Positions 43,693 through 52,382 of a DNA stretch of 64,000 nucleotides are shown here, piece after piece (position 1 is the stretch's first letter; every line of letters begins with the position of its first letter). The stretch spans positions 97,892 through 161,891 of the forward strand of contig JALFNK010000009.1 in NCBI GenBank assembly GCA_022782405.1, in the 5' to 3' direction. A program made the position numbers and the translations under genes. Below the pieces are notes generated by a model. The model searched no databases. It was not told the DNA's origin and saw only the letters and a list, made by a program, of their open reading frames with translations. This DNA is from Alistipes sp. (GTDB lineage: Bacteria > Bacteroidota > Bacteroidia > Bacteroidales > Rikenellaceae).

Positions 43693-46600
43693 TTAGAATG
43701 AGAGATCCACACCGAAGGTGAAGGTACGCTGCTGCGGGTAATAACCCGTCGGGACGTTCACGCTTTCCGGGTCGATCCACTTGAATTCGGTTGCCGTAAG
43801 CAGGTTGTTGCCGCTGACATAGATGCGGAGGTTTTCGATGCCGATGCGGTTCACCCAGCGCTTCGGGAAGGTATAACCCAGCACGACATTCTTCAGACGC
43901 AGGTAGGCGCCGTTCCGTTTCCAGAAGTCGGACACGTTACCATTGTTTGTCGAAGAGGATTTGGTTACCGTCAGACGCGGATATTCCGCATTTGTGTGAT
44001 CCGGGCGCCAGGAGCCCTCCACCAGATAGAGCGGTGCATTGTCATATCCGGCGTACCAGGGAATAGTCAGCGGAGTCTGGTCCGCCACGCCGTTGTTCCA
44101 GGTGGCCTGAAGCATGCGGTCGCAAAGGGCGGCACCCTGCAACTGCACGGAGAGATCGAAGCCCTTGTAGTCGGCATCGAACGACAGCGAGAACATCATC
44201 TCCGGCATACGGTTGCGGGCAATCTGTACATAGTCGTCTGCCGTAATGGCGCCGTCACCGTTGATATCGACATACTTGATATCTCCCAGACGGGGCTGAA
44301 CGCCGATCGGCTTCGGCGCATTGGCCAGTTCCTCTTCGGTCTGATAGAGACCGTCGGACTTCAGGCCCCACATAGCGCCAAGCGACGAACCGAGCACATT
44401 CTTCCAGGGCAGCGTATTGTCGGCCTGCTGTTTGCGCAGAATGCGGTTGCGCGCGAAGGAGAGGTTACCCGTAATGCCGTAGTTGAACTGGCCGATATGG
44501 TTCCGGTGGCGAAGTATCAACTCAAAACCGCGGTTATCGAACGCACCGTCGTTGATATAGGCCGGATAGTGGCCGCCCAGCGAAGGAGGATAGATGCCGC
44601 CGATCGACTGCAGGATGTTGAACGTATATTTGTAGAAGTAGTCGAACTCAACGCCCAACAGGCCGTTCCAGGCGCTCATCTCGAAACCGATATCGTAAGT
44701 ACGCGTCCGCTCCCAGGTCAGATCCTCATAGGGATAGGCCACCGAGTTGGAAAGCGTGCCCTGAGAAGTTGGCGTACTTCCGAAGGCCACGTTGCTAGCA
44801 TTGTAGGCGAACTGCTTGCGGTAAAGGAAAGCGCTTACATTATCGTTACCCAGCGTACCGATCGATCCGCGCAGCTTGAAGTACTCGATTTTCGGAAGCG
44901 CCGATTGGAAGAAGTCCTCCTGCGAGAGCACCCAGCCCACGGATACCGAGGGGAAGAAGCCCCAGCGGTGGTCCTTGTGGAAAAGATACGAACCATCGTA
45001 GCGGAACGAAGCCTCCACAAGGTATTTGTCGTCATAGGCATAATTCAGACGTCCTACAAAACCTGCGAAGGCCGACTTTCCGGACGAAGATCCGTTCGTC
45101 GCCGTTGTCGGATCTCCGAAATTGAGTTCGGGAAGATCAAACACGGGGAAATCGCGGCGCCCGGCATTCATGGTTTCGCTCTTGATCGTCGTCTGCTCAT
45201 AGAGGAACAGGGCTCCCACATCGTGTTTGCCGAATTTGTTTGCATAGGAGATCTGGGGGCGCAGAACGACACGCTGATCGTTAGAGTGTGCCATGTAGAG
45301 ATTGCCGTCCGTGGTCAGATTGGCCGCATTTACAAGCGAATACTTGCTCAACGGATCGGTACCGATACCCGAACCGCGCTGGAACGTATAGGCCAGGACC
45401 TCGTAGGAGTGAGAGAAGGTACGACCGGTGGAATAATGGTAGTCCCAGCTGGTGAACATGCCCAGTTTCAGACCCTTCACGAAAGGAACCGAATACTCGA
45501 CATTGGCCGAGGTCTCCAGGCGGAGATTACGCGACTTGCTGAATCCGGAGTGCTCCGAACCGTATTCGGGATTCGCGGCAGTCCAGGAAGCACGATAGCC
45601 CGACACGGGATAGACCGTACCGTCTTTCTCCAGCCACTTCGGAATGAAAGGCAGCGAGTACATCATCTGATGGAAGATATTGTATCCCTCCTGGTTAGCA
45701 TACGAATAGGCTCCCGGCTGGTAGTAGTCTTGCAAGGACGCGGCCATATTAAGCTGTACGCGCAGGTTGTCGTGCGGCATCAGGTCCACATTCGAACGGA
45801 GGTTGCCGCGCGAGTCCTCATGACCCTTGATGATACCCTCCTGATTGCGGAAACCGCCGCTGACAAAGTAACGGGCTTTCTCGCTGCCGCCGCTCACCGA
45901 AAGATTGTGCTGGTGCATGAGCGTCAGGCGGCGCATCGGCGACATCCAGTCCGTATTCTCGTAACCGTCCGACGGATCGCCGTTGTAGGTCATGGCGATC
46001 TCCTCGGGCGTGAACTGGAAGTCGGGCACATCGTCGCCGCTCAGCTTGTCGAGGGCAAGAGCGGCATTGTAGTACTCCATGTATTGCGTACCGTTCATGA
46101 ATTCGGGCATGGTCGTCATCTGCGAAAGCGTTACGCTACCGCGGTAGTTGATCGACATCTCGCCCTGATGACCGCGCTTGGTCGTGATCAGGATGACACC
46201 GGCTGCAGCCTTCATACCATATACGGCGCTCGCCGAAGCATCCTTGAGGATCGTTACAGTCTCCACATCGTTCGGATCGACCGTACCCATCTGACGCTCG
46301 ACACCGTCCACCAAAACCAGCGGGCTCGAGCCGTTATAGGAGGTGTATCCGCGCACGAGCATCGTTACACCGTCAGCTCCCGGCGCACCCGTCGCCTGCT
46401 GTGTAACCAGACCCGGAAGTTTGCCGACCAGAGCCTGCGAAATGGTGCTGACGGTCGTTTTCTTGATTTCATTGTCTGAAACCGCCGCAATGGATCCGGT
46501 CAGGTGCACCTTCTTCTGCGTACCGTAACCGACCACCACGACTTCGTCCATGCGGGCTGCATCCTCCTGCATCTTGACGTTGATTTCCGTACGGTTGTTT

Positions 46601-46890
46601 ATCGCCAGTTCCTGGCTCTTCATACCTAAGTACGAGAAAATCAGCACGTCAGCACGGGGGGGGGTCTCCAGGCTGTACGATCCGTTGCTCGTGGTCATCG
46701 TGCCCACGGTAGTCCCCTTGACGATCACATTGACACCCACGAGCGGATTGCCCTGGGCATCGGTAACGGTTCCCGAAATGCGCGATTGAGCGAAGGCGGT
46801 CGACAGGCCGGCTCCGAACAACATCAACACACATGCGACGAAACGCCGCATTCGGGAAACGTGTTCTCGTTTCGAAAAAATTTCCTTCAT
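43693..46890 (-). CDS. SusC/RagA family TonB-linked outer membrane transporter
   Basis: 1065 residues. A signal region to about residue 35 is followed by a carboxypeptidase-like domain (SGTVTDAQGNPLVGVNVIVK), the SusC signature DEVVVVGYGTQKK, a TonB plug (SISQALVGKLPGLVTQQATG, VLVDGVERQMGTVDPNDVET, DASASAVYGMKAAAGVILITTK) and a long barrel ending QQRTFTFGVDLSF with terminal Phe. It imports oligosaccharides with TonB energy, lidded by the adjacent SusD. A run of nine C (46656-46664 as G) falls at codons 76-79 just before the first barrel-proximal domain. Expression is probably from the promoter near 47090 with a leader of almost 200 bases. Confidence 0.96.
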   Translation of the reverse strand: MKEIFSKREHVSRMRRFVACVLMLFGAGLSTAFAQSRISGTVTDAQGNPLVGVNVIVKGTTVGTMTTSNGSYSLETPPRADVLIFSYLGMKSQELAINNRTEINVKMQEDAARMDEVVVVGYGTQKKVHLTGSIAAVSDNEIKKTTVSTISQALVGKLPGLVTQQATGAPGADGVTMLVRGYTSYNGSSPLVLVDGVERQMGTVDPNDVETVTILKDASASAVYGMKAAAGVILITTKRGHQGEMSINYRGSVTLSQMTTMPEFMNGTQYMEYYNAALALDKLSGDDVPDFQFTPEEIAMTYNGDPSDGYENTDWMSPMRRLTLMHQHNLSVSGGSEKARYFVSGGFRNQEGIIKGHEDSRGNLRSNVDLMPHDNLRVQLNMAASLQDYYQPGAYSYANQEGYNIFHQMMYSLPFIPKWLEKDGTVYPVSGYRASWTAANPEYGSEHSGFSKSRNLRLETSANVEYSVPFVKGLKLGMFTSWDYHYSTGRTFSHSYEVLAYTFQRGSGIGTDPLSKYSLVNAANLTTDGNLYMAHSNDQRVVLRPQISYANKFGKHDVGALFLYEQTTIKSETMNAGRRDFPVFDLPELNFGDPTTATNGSSSGKSAFAGFVGRLNYAYDDKYLVEASFRYDGSYLFHKDHRWGFFPSVSVGWVLSQEDFFQSALPKIEYFKLRGSIGTLGNDNVSAFLYRKQFAYNASNVAFGSTPTSQGTLSNSVAYPYEDLTWERTRTYDIGFEMSAWNGLLGVEFDYFYKYTFNILQSIGGIYPPSLGGHYPAYINDGAFDNRGFELILRHRNHIGQFNYGITGNLSFARNRILRKQQADNTLPWKNVLGSSLGAMWGLKSDGLYQTEEELANAPKPIGVQPRLGDIKYVDINGDGAITADDYVQIARNRMPEMMFSLSFDADYKGFDLSVQLQGAALCDRMLQATWNNGVADQTPLTIPWYAGYDNAPLYLVEGSWRPDHTNAEYPRLTVTKSSSTNNGNVSDFWKRNGAYLRLKNVVLGYTFPKRWVNRIGIENLRIYVSGNNLLTATEFKWIDPESVNVPTGYYPQQRTFTFGVDLSF
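46656..46664. repeat. Nine-base G/C homopolymer inside susC
   Basis: Nine consecutive G on the plus strand (C in the coding strand) at codons 76-79 (Thr-Pro-Pro-Arg). Loss or gain of one base would truncate the transporter early. Confidence 0.9.
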
Positions 46891-47088
46891 AGATTCATAG
46901 AATTAGGTTGATAGTTTTGCAATAAATCTTCATTCTGAAATCTGCAGCATTCCGGCTTCGCGACATCGGCCCGAAACCGGGAATCGAGTCCGTCAGTACG
47001 AGTCCATAAGGCATGTTTTTAAGGTCCACACATCAGGTTGCTCCGGGTGTCGTATCAAAAAAAACAGACACAACGGATTTTATCTAAA

Positions 47089-47096
47089 CAAAAATA
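47089..47096 (-). promoter_or_regulatory. -7 element of the SusC-led operon, with long leader
   Basis: TATTTTTG on the minus strand matches TAnnTTTG. Transcription would begin near 47082, giving a leader of about 190 bases (46891-47082) with no gene in it. A possible TTTG lies 24 bases upstream, longer than usual spacing. Confidence 0.5.
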
Positions 47097-47142
47097 GGCA
47101 TCCACAACGGTAATTTCGCGCAAAAAAGCGAAAAACAGCATT

Positions 47143-47171
47143 CAAAAAACGAAAACAACGTCTTTTTTCGT
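47143..47171 (-). terminator. Terminator of the alpha/beta hydrolase gene
   Basis: On the minus strand ACGAAAA (47171-47165) pairs with TTTTCGT (47155-47149), followed by a run of T (47148-47143). It begins at the last base of the stop codon. Confidence 0.7.
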
Positions 47172-48322
47172 CATTTTTTCAGATCAGGCCGCAGCCACAA
47201 CTCGAAAAATTCGTATGCCAGGGCATTCGACAGCGAATCGGGATCGTGCGACGGTCGATTCGTCATGGCGACGCGGCCTTCGAACCCGAGCAGGCGGTTC
47301 ACTGCTGTCGTATGGTTAAGAGCCGTCCAACGCTCGGGGCCGTCCGAATAGCCACCCGACACAAGGAACGGCCGGGGGGCCATCAGGGCATGCAACTCAT
47401 GCAGGTCATACCCTTCGCGACGCAGTGAGGGATAGAGACCGCGGGCCCGGGCTGCCCCGGTATCATCCCAGGTATGCACCCAGGGCGGCGGGTAGTAACC
47501 CAGATACCAGGGTTCCCAGTAATTGACATACCCCCCTTTCGTCTCGTCGAAAACCACGCCGGGGTCGCCCCACACCGCACAGGCGAACTTCTCCCACAGG
47601 CACGAGGCGAACATCGCCCACTTGCCTCCGTAGGAGTGCCCCATGACACCGATGCGCGTGGAATCGACCTCCGGGCAGCGGGCCAATGTCTCCCAGGCAT
47701 TTGCGGCGGCATAGGCCAGCGCCGACAAAGGCTGCATCGCGGCGCTGTCGATCGAAGGATAATAAAGCGAATAAGTCCTTGCGCGGGTGGTTTGCGTCGT
47801 TCCGAGCGACAGCGTAACGAAACCCCGTTCGGCAAGGCGAAGTGCAAAATCCCGGCAGGGTTTGCCTCCGAGGCCTACAGCCGTCTCCGGTTCATAGTAG
47901 AGGGTGATGACCGCGGCTTTGCGTCCTTTTCCGTGCGGGATCAACAGATAGCCTTCGGTCGTTTCGCCGGGAAGCCAGCGGAAACGTACGCGATAGCGGT
48001 TGAAGTCGGCTTCGGGAAGCGTATCGACGAATTCGAAGCGTTGATCCGCAATCAACGGCGGCCATGCGCCGAGCAGGGAATCCCACCGGGAGCGTATCTC
48101 CGCCCGGCGGCGCATCCAGTCGGCAGGCGTCCGCACGCTGTCTCCATTATAGAAAAGCAGCGGAGAACGATACGTTCCGTAATCTTCACGATAGGTATCG
48201 GGAGGAATGGTATAGGGAAGCAGCTTCCGGGACAGAGCCGCATACTTTCGTTCGGACCCTCCGCATCCTGCAAGCAGCACTCCGATAAACAGAGCGCCGA
48301 ACCACGGTTTCAGCCAGTGCAT
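47171..48322 (-). CDS. Alpha/beta hydrolase lipoprotein, probable carbohydrate esterase
   Basis: 383 residues from ATG 48322, giving the lipoprotein signal MHWLKPWFGALFIGVLLAGC. Alpha/beta-hydrolase fold with nucleophile Ser in RIGVMGHSYGGKWAMFASC, an oxyanion segment LLIPHGKGRKAAVITLYY, and catalytic His probably in RPSHDPDS. The layout is like carbohydrate esterases of the CE7/CE15 sort (acetyl or glucuronoyl esters), but the serine context (GHSYGG) does not decide between them. The transcript would begin at the -7 box 48357-48364 with a 5' hairpin ACGGAGC/GCTCCGT (48333-48351). Encoded between the regulator and susC, hence part of the locus. Confidence 0.78.
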   Translation of the reverse strand: MHWLKPWFGALFIGVLLAGCGGSERKYAALSRKLLPYTIPPDTYREDYGTYRSPLLFYNGDSVRTPADWMRRRAEIRSRWDSLLGAWPPLIADQRFEFVDTLPEADFNRYRVRFRWLPGETTEGYLLIPHGKGRKAAVITLYYEPETAVGLGGKPCRDFALRLAERGFVTLSLGTTQTTRARTYSLYYPSIDSAAMQPLSALAYAAANAWETLARCPEVDSTRIGVMGHSYGGKWAMFASCLWEKFACAVWGDPGVVFDETKGGYVNYWEPWYLGYYPPPWVHTWDDTGAARARGLYPSLRREGYDLHELHALMAPRPFLVSGGYSDGPERWTALNHTTAVNRLLGFEGRVAMTNRPSHDPDSLSNALAYEFFELWLRPDLKK

Positions 48323-48356
48323 AACGATCAGCACGGAGCCATTAGCTCCGTTTTTA

Positions 48357-48364
48357 CAAATATA
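48357..48364 (-). promoter_or_regulatory. -7 element for the alpha/beta hydrolase gene
   Basis: TATATTTG on the minus strand. The start of the transcript would fold as a seven-base stem, 48333-48339 with 48345-48351. Confidence 0.55.
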
Positions 48365-48421
48365 TCAAACGGAACGACGGATCGGATGTTAAAAAACGAA
48401 AAGCTATAATCGAAAAACGCA

Positions 48422-49570
48422 TTATTGAGCAGCAGAGCGCCGCTGCCGGTATTCGATCGGAGAGCACCCCATGAATTTCTTGAAGATCCGCGATATGTTG
48501 TTATAGTCGCGGAAACCCGCCTCTCCGGCGATCTCGGCCAGCGGGAGGTCGGTCGTCAACAACAGGTTGGCAAAACGGTTCACCCGGCACTTCAGCACAT
48601 ACTGATAGATGGAGGTATTCATGACATGCTTGAACTTCAGTTCGATATTCCGTCGCGACAAGGGTATCTGCGCTACGATCGACTCGATTGTCAGGTCTGT
48701 GGTGATATTCTGCTCGATATACTTGACTATCTTCAGGACATAGGGATCCTTGATATTGTGCTTTTCGGTCGATTGCCGCAATTCGATGCGGATCGGATTG
48801 ATGACCACGTTGAAAGGCCCCACGAGTTCCCTGCGGATCTGCTGGTGGAGCAGTTTCCCGACGGCATAACCACCCTTCTCGACCTCCAGCTCGATCGACG
48901 AGATCGGCGGATCGGAGATGTTGCAGATCAACTCGTCATTATCCACTCCCAACAACGAGACATCCTCGGGAATAAGGATATTCTCCATCTTGCAGATCTC
49001 CGAGATAGTCAGCGCGTGGGCATCGTCGCAGCAGAACAGCGCCACGGGCTTGGGCAGTTCGCGCAGCCAGCGGCTCAATGCCTCACGGTTCTTCTCGTTG
49101 TCCTTCTCGGTCTCGAAGGCGTGGAACGTACCGCCGATGCGCTCCACCTCGCCACGATACCCTTTGCACCGCTCGTCCGACCAGACAACCCCTTTCACCC
49201 CGAAGAAGGCGAAGTTGCGGAACAGACGCTCTGCGAAGAAACGGGCTGCCATAAGGCCCGTTCCTTCGTAGTCGCCCGTAAGGTTCGAATAGGTCGTACT
49301 GCGGTGGCGGTAGTTCTGCAGGACAACCGGGATATTCAGCTCCTTGAGCAAATCCATCGCATCGTCGTTCCACTGCCCGATGATGGCATCGGCCTTCCAG
49401 ACCTTGGCCCACTCGAGAATGTTCCGTTCGCCGTTCTCTATACTTTTATAATAGGACGGAAGACGGTAGAAAAGCCACGGGCCGTTTTCACGCGAATAGC
49501 GCACGATGCCCCGAAGCAGGTTGCGATCGAAATCATTGGCGCAATCGACGAGCAGCAGGATGCGGATCAT
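48422..49570 (-). CDS. XylR-type transcriptional regulator (sugar-binding plus AraC HTH)
   Basis: 382 residues. The N-terminal part (about 1-265) is a LacI/periplasmic-binding-like sensor: RILLLVDCANDFDRNLLRGI, ADAIIGQWND, DDAHALTISEICK, IPEDVSLLGVDNDELICN. The C-terminal 100 residues are an AraC helix-turn-helix pair: TIESIVAQIPLSRRNIELKFK, YQYVLKCRVNRFANLLL and LAEIAGEAGFRDYNNISRIFKKFMGCSPIEYR. It is a cytoplasmic activator responding to an internalised sugar or intermediate and probably controls the susC, hydrolase and permease transcripts. Nine bases downstream of the FAD oxidoreductase gene. Confidence 0.92.
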   Translation of the reverse strand: MIRILLLVDCANDFDRNLLRGIVRYSRENGPWLFYRLPSYYKSIENGERNILEWAKVWKADAIIGQWNDDAMDLLKELNIPVVLQNYRHRSTTYSNLTGDYEGTGLMAARFFAERLFRNFAFFGVKGVVWSDERCKGYRGEVERIGGTFHAFETEKDNEKNREALSRWLRELPKPVALFCCDDAHALTISEICKMENILIPEDVSLLGVDNDELICNISDPPISSIELEVEKGGYAVGKLLHQQIRRELVGPFNVVINPIRIELRQSTEKHNIKDPYVLKIVKYIEQNITTDLTIESIVAQIPLSRRNIELKFKHVMNTSIYQYVLKCRVNRFANLLLTTDLPLAEIAGEAGFRDYNNISRIFKKFMGCSPIEYRQRRSAAQ

Positions 49571-49579
49571 GACTTCGAT

Positions 49580-51460
49580 CTATTTTGAGTCCGTATCGGC
49601 CTTATCGCCCGGCAGGAAACTGCCGTCGATCGCCACTTCGAAACGATGGAACGGATCGGCTACGGCGTCGATCAGTTGTGCACATTCCAGACGGGTCAGC
49701 GGCCGTTCGGCATCATATTCTTCGAAAAGAGCCGCGGCCTGCTCTCCTACCGCAGCCGCCGCATCTCCGCCGAGCGCTTCGGAAAGCATCGCGGCAAGGC
49801 TCCGGCCGCAAACGGAAGTCGTATCGGACGACTCGGCAACGTCCGGATAAACCGCTCGCAGGCCCTCGCGAAGCAATGCCTCGGAGACACTCTTTTCGGC
49901 ATCGAACCAACTCTGGTTCGACCACCCCACGTTCGCACCGCGACCGCGCAGGATTCCCGTGGCGGCAATGCGCTGCATGGCCTTGAAGCGCGGGTCGGTC
50001 GAGGGCAGATCGAGATACGGCAGCAGGTAGCCGCCATCATCGAGAATCACCTCCTGCACCTTGCGGACAGAAACCTCCGAAGGCTCGCAATTCTCCTTCA
50101 CGGCCAAAGCAGCCAGAGCGCCGGCAGCCTGACCGATCTGCAGTACGACGGGCTGCAGGCGCGTGGAGCCGTTTACCAGGTTGGTTACCGAGATGGATTT
50201 TTCGGCGACGATCAGCCCCGGCTGCGCGGCAGGCAGCATCACACCCATCGGCACGCCGTACGAAGGTACGGGATGAAAATAGAGGTTCGGCAGCGAGCTC
50301 CATTCGGGATAGCGCGTATGGTGCTGGTCGATCGGATAGTCGCCCACGCCGATCGTCGTACGGTAGAGCGTGTTGGCATAGGGATCGGAGATGTCGTTGA
50401 GCGTAAAGCGCACCAGACCGTGGATACGACGCGATTCGCGATGGTAGGGATAGAACGGCAGGAGGTCCTCCGTAGGGAATTCGTCGTCGGCGAGGCCCAG
50501 CGTACGGAATCCCAGTTCGGTCTGAAGGAAATAGAGGAAGCACAACGTATGGTTCTTCGCCTGCCGCACGGCTTCGGCACGTCCGGGGGCATCCATATCG
50601 ATCATGTTCACATAGTAGTCGTTGCCCTCGATCGGCCAGTTGATCATGTATTTCTTATTGGGAAGCTCCCCGTAGGTAATCATCATCTCGCGGGGCCACA
50701 TCCGGTCGGGTTCCTTGGGGGTAACGCAATTGTCGTTGATGCAGCAGCAGGCAAACACGGCAGGATCATACCCCTCGGGCTGCGGAATCGTTACATCGCG
50801 TCCGTAATCCTTCAGGACGGCGACATAGGTCAGGTCCTGCACGATATCGTTCGGCGCGTCGAGCGCCTCTTTTTCACCGGTTTCGGCGGCGGCATCCATA
50901 CCCACGTCATAGGGTACGCCCAACTCCTTCGCCACATCGCCCAGTTCCGTGGCGTCGATCAGTACGCGGGCTGCGATGCGTTCGCGTTTTCCACCGCGGT
51001 CGATCTCCAGATGCCATATGCCGTCGCGGCGATCGAACCCGGAAGCCGTCGTACGGTAGCGCACCTCGAGGTTCGGTTCCCGGGCCGCCATGCGTTTGAA
51101 GAGGCTGTCGCCGACCGACGGCTCGAACATCGTCTTGCTCACCCATCCCGTACACAGGGCCTTGGGGCCTCCGTAATGGTTCTCGAGTTCGGTCCGGAAC
51201 TCGTCCCAGATACCGCCGCGCAGCACATGATTGCCGTCCGTGGCACTCACTCCGGCCGAGGTCAGCATGCCGCCCAACCAGTCGAACTCCTCGACGATAA
51301 GAGTCCTTGCGCCGAGGCGTGCGGACTGCAACCCTGCCGCCACACCGCTTGTGCCGCCCCCGACAATCACCACATCATACGCTTCACTGACACCGGAACA
51401 GGCTGCCGTTCCGCACAACAACAGGAGCCCTGCCCCCGCCGAAAGGATACGTTTCTTCAT
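49580..51460 (-). CDS. FAD-dependent oxidoreductase lipoprotein
   Basis: 626 residues from ATG 51460, which begins the lipoprotein signal MKKRILSAGAGLLLLCGTAAC. The longer frame upstream has no signal and crosses the promoter. FAD-binding Rossmann motif DVVIVGGGTSGVAAGLQSARLGA (first 20 residues of the motif region, about 29-48), EEFDWLGGMLTSAG and IDATELGDVAKELG are typical of the FAD_oxidored family (PF12831) found in Bacteroidetes glycan loci. The C-terminal 130 residues are less conserved. Substrate unknown. Upstream, cotranscribed with the XylR-type regulator, so probably controlled with it. Confidence 0.84.
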   Translation of the reverse strand: MKKRILSAGAGLLLLCGTAACSGVSEAYDVVIVGGGTSGVAAGLQSARLGARTLIVEEFDWLGGMLTSAGVSATDGNHVLRGGIWDEFRTELENHYGGPKALCTGWVSKTMFEPSVGDSLFKRMAAREPNLEVRYRTTASGFDRRDGIWHLEIDRGGKRERIAARVLIDATELGDVAKELGVPYDVGMDAAAETGEKEALDAPNDIVQDLTYVAVLKDYGRDVTIPQPEGYDPAVFACCCINDNCVTPKEPDRMWPREMMITYGELPNKKYMINWPIEGNDYYVNMIDMDAPGRAEAVRQAKNHTLCFLYFLQTELGFRTLGLADDEFPTEDLLPFYPYHRESRRIHGLVRFTLNDISDPYANTLYRTTIGVGDYPIDQHHTRYPEWSSLPNLYFHPVPSYGVPMGVMLPAAQPGLIVAEKSISVTNLVNGSTRLQPVVLQIGQAAGALAALAVKENCEPSEVSVRKVQEVILDDGGYLLPYLDLPSTDPRFKAMQRIAATGILRGRGANVGWSNQSWFDAEKSVSEALLREGLRAVYPDVAESSDTTSVCGRSLAAMLSEALGGDAAAAVGEQAAALFEEYDAERPLTRLECAQLIDAVADPFHRFEVAIDGSFLPGDKADTDSK

Positions 51461-51492
51461 TCGATTCGGATATTTCGTAGATTTAATGGTCA

Positions 51493-51524
51493 TAAAGGTA
51501 CAAAAACATTCCGAAAAGCACAAA
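51493..51524 (-). promoter_or_regulatory. Promoter for the FAD oxidoreductase-regulator operon
   Basis: On the minus strand TTTG (51524-51521), 20-base spacer, TACCTTTA (51500-51493), a one-base variant of the -7 consensus. Confidence 0.5.
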
Positions 51525-51597
51525 CCGCACCCGTCGGAAAACGTCCCGAAACACGGAGAAAGTGCCGCCGCAGAGTACATCCGATGCCGTTTTTTCG

Positions 51598-51605
51598 TAT
51601 TTTTG
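51598..51605 (+). promoter_or_regulatory. -7 element for the second YczE-like gene
   Basis: TATTTTTG, 20 bases ahead of the GTG at 51626; this supports the GTG start against the very long open frame upstream. Confidence 0.55.
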
Positions 51606-51625
51606 CCCGTCAAAATCCCTTTCAA

Positions 51626-52294
51626 GTGAAAAAATACATTACCAAGTACCTGATATTCATTGTCGGGCTCTATTTCCTTGCGGCGGGTATCGTACTGATC
51701 CTGCGCTCTTCGCTGGGAACGACACCCATCTCGAGCGTCAATTATGTATTGAGCCGCAACACGCCGATCACGCTCGGCACCTGGACCTTCCTGGTCAATC
51801 TGCTGCTGATTATGGGACAGTTCTGGTTCATCCGCGACCGGATGACCCGCCGCGATACGGTGGAGATCCTGCTGCAGGTTCCTTTTTCACTGCTTTTCGG
51901 CGCATTCATCGACTTCAACATGGCGCTCACAGAGACGCTTCATCCCACCCATTACGCCATGGCCATCGTGCTGCTGCTTGCCGGCTGCCTGATCCAGTCC
52001 GTGGGAGTCGTACTCGAGATCAAACCCCGCGTGGTGATGATGAGCGCCGAAGGATTCGTCAATTACGCCTCACGGCGTTACAACAAGGATTTCGGGAAGC
52101 TCAAGGTCGGCTTCGATATTTCACTCGTAACGATCGCCGCCTTGATCTCGGTCCTCTTCTCGCAACGGATAGAAGGAGTGCGCGAGGGAACGCTCATCGC
52201 TGCCTGCTCCACCGGTTACATCGTCAGTTTTCTCAACCGGCGAATCATTACGCGTGCCATGCTGCATCGCGTATTTCCGCTGCGGCACGCCTGA
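51626..52294 (+). CDS. YczE/YitT-like (DUF6198) integral membrane protein, second paralog
   Basis: 222 residues starting at GTG 51626 (read as Met-Lys-Lys-Tyr). Five hydrophobic helices, with RSSLGTTPISSVNYVL, FIDFNMAL, MMSAEGFVNYAS and REGTLIAACSTGYI in the same places as the 14066 homologue. The frame is open for a further 660 codons upstream antisense to other genes, but the -7 box and family alignment fix the start. Function unknown. It is not in the catabolic operon, being on the opposite strand. Confidence 0.77.
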   Translation: MKKYITKYLIFIVGLYFLAAGIVLILRSSLGTTPISSVNYVLSRNTPITLGTWTFLVNLLLIMGQFWFIRDRMTRRDTVEILLQVPFSLLFGAFIDFNMALTETLHPTHYAMAIVLLLAGCLIQSVGVVLEIKPRVVMMSAEGFVNYASRRYNKDFGKLKVGFDISLVTIAALISVLFSQRIEGVREGTLIAACSTGYIVSFLNRRIITRAMLHRVFPLRHA

Positions 52295-52352
52295 TTGCAT
52301 CACATCGAAGAGAAAATCGCAGCCAGAAACTTCGGATTCGGAAGATTTTGAC

Positions 52353-52360
52353 TACCTTTA
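52353..52360 (+). promoter_or_regulatory. Possible -7 element for the EEP-umuDC unit
   Basis: TACCTTTA, a one-base variant of TAnnTTTG, 22 bases ahead of the ATG at 52383. No clear -33 box. Confidence 0.35.
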
Positions 52361-52382
52361 AAGAGCCTAAAACGTAAAATCT

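Noticed and set aside
43996..46479. 827-codon plus-strand frame
   Set aside because: Antisense to SusC. Long antisense frames are expected in GC-rich DNA; no motif or promoter supports it.
49646..51625. Upstream extension of the second YczE-like frame
   Set aside because: It is antisense to the FAD oxidoreductase gene; the -7 box at 51598 and the family alignment put the start at GTG 51626.
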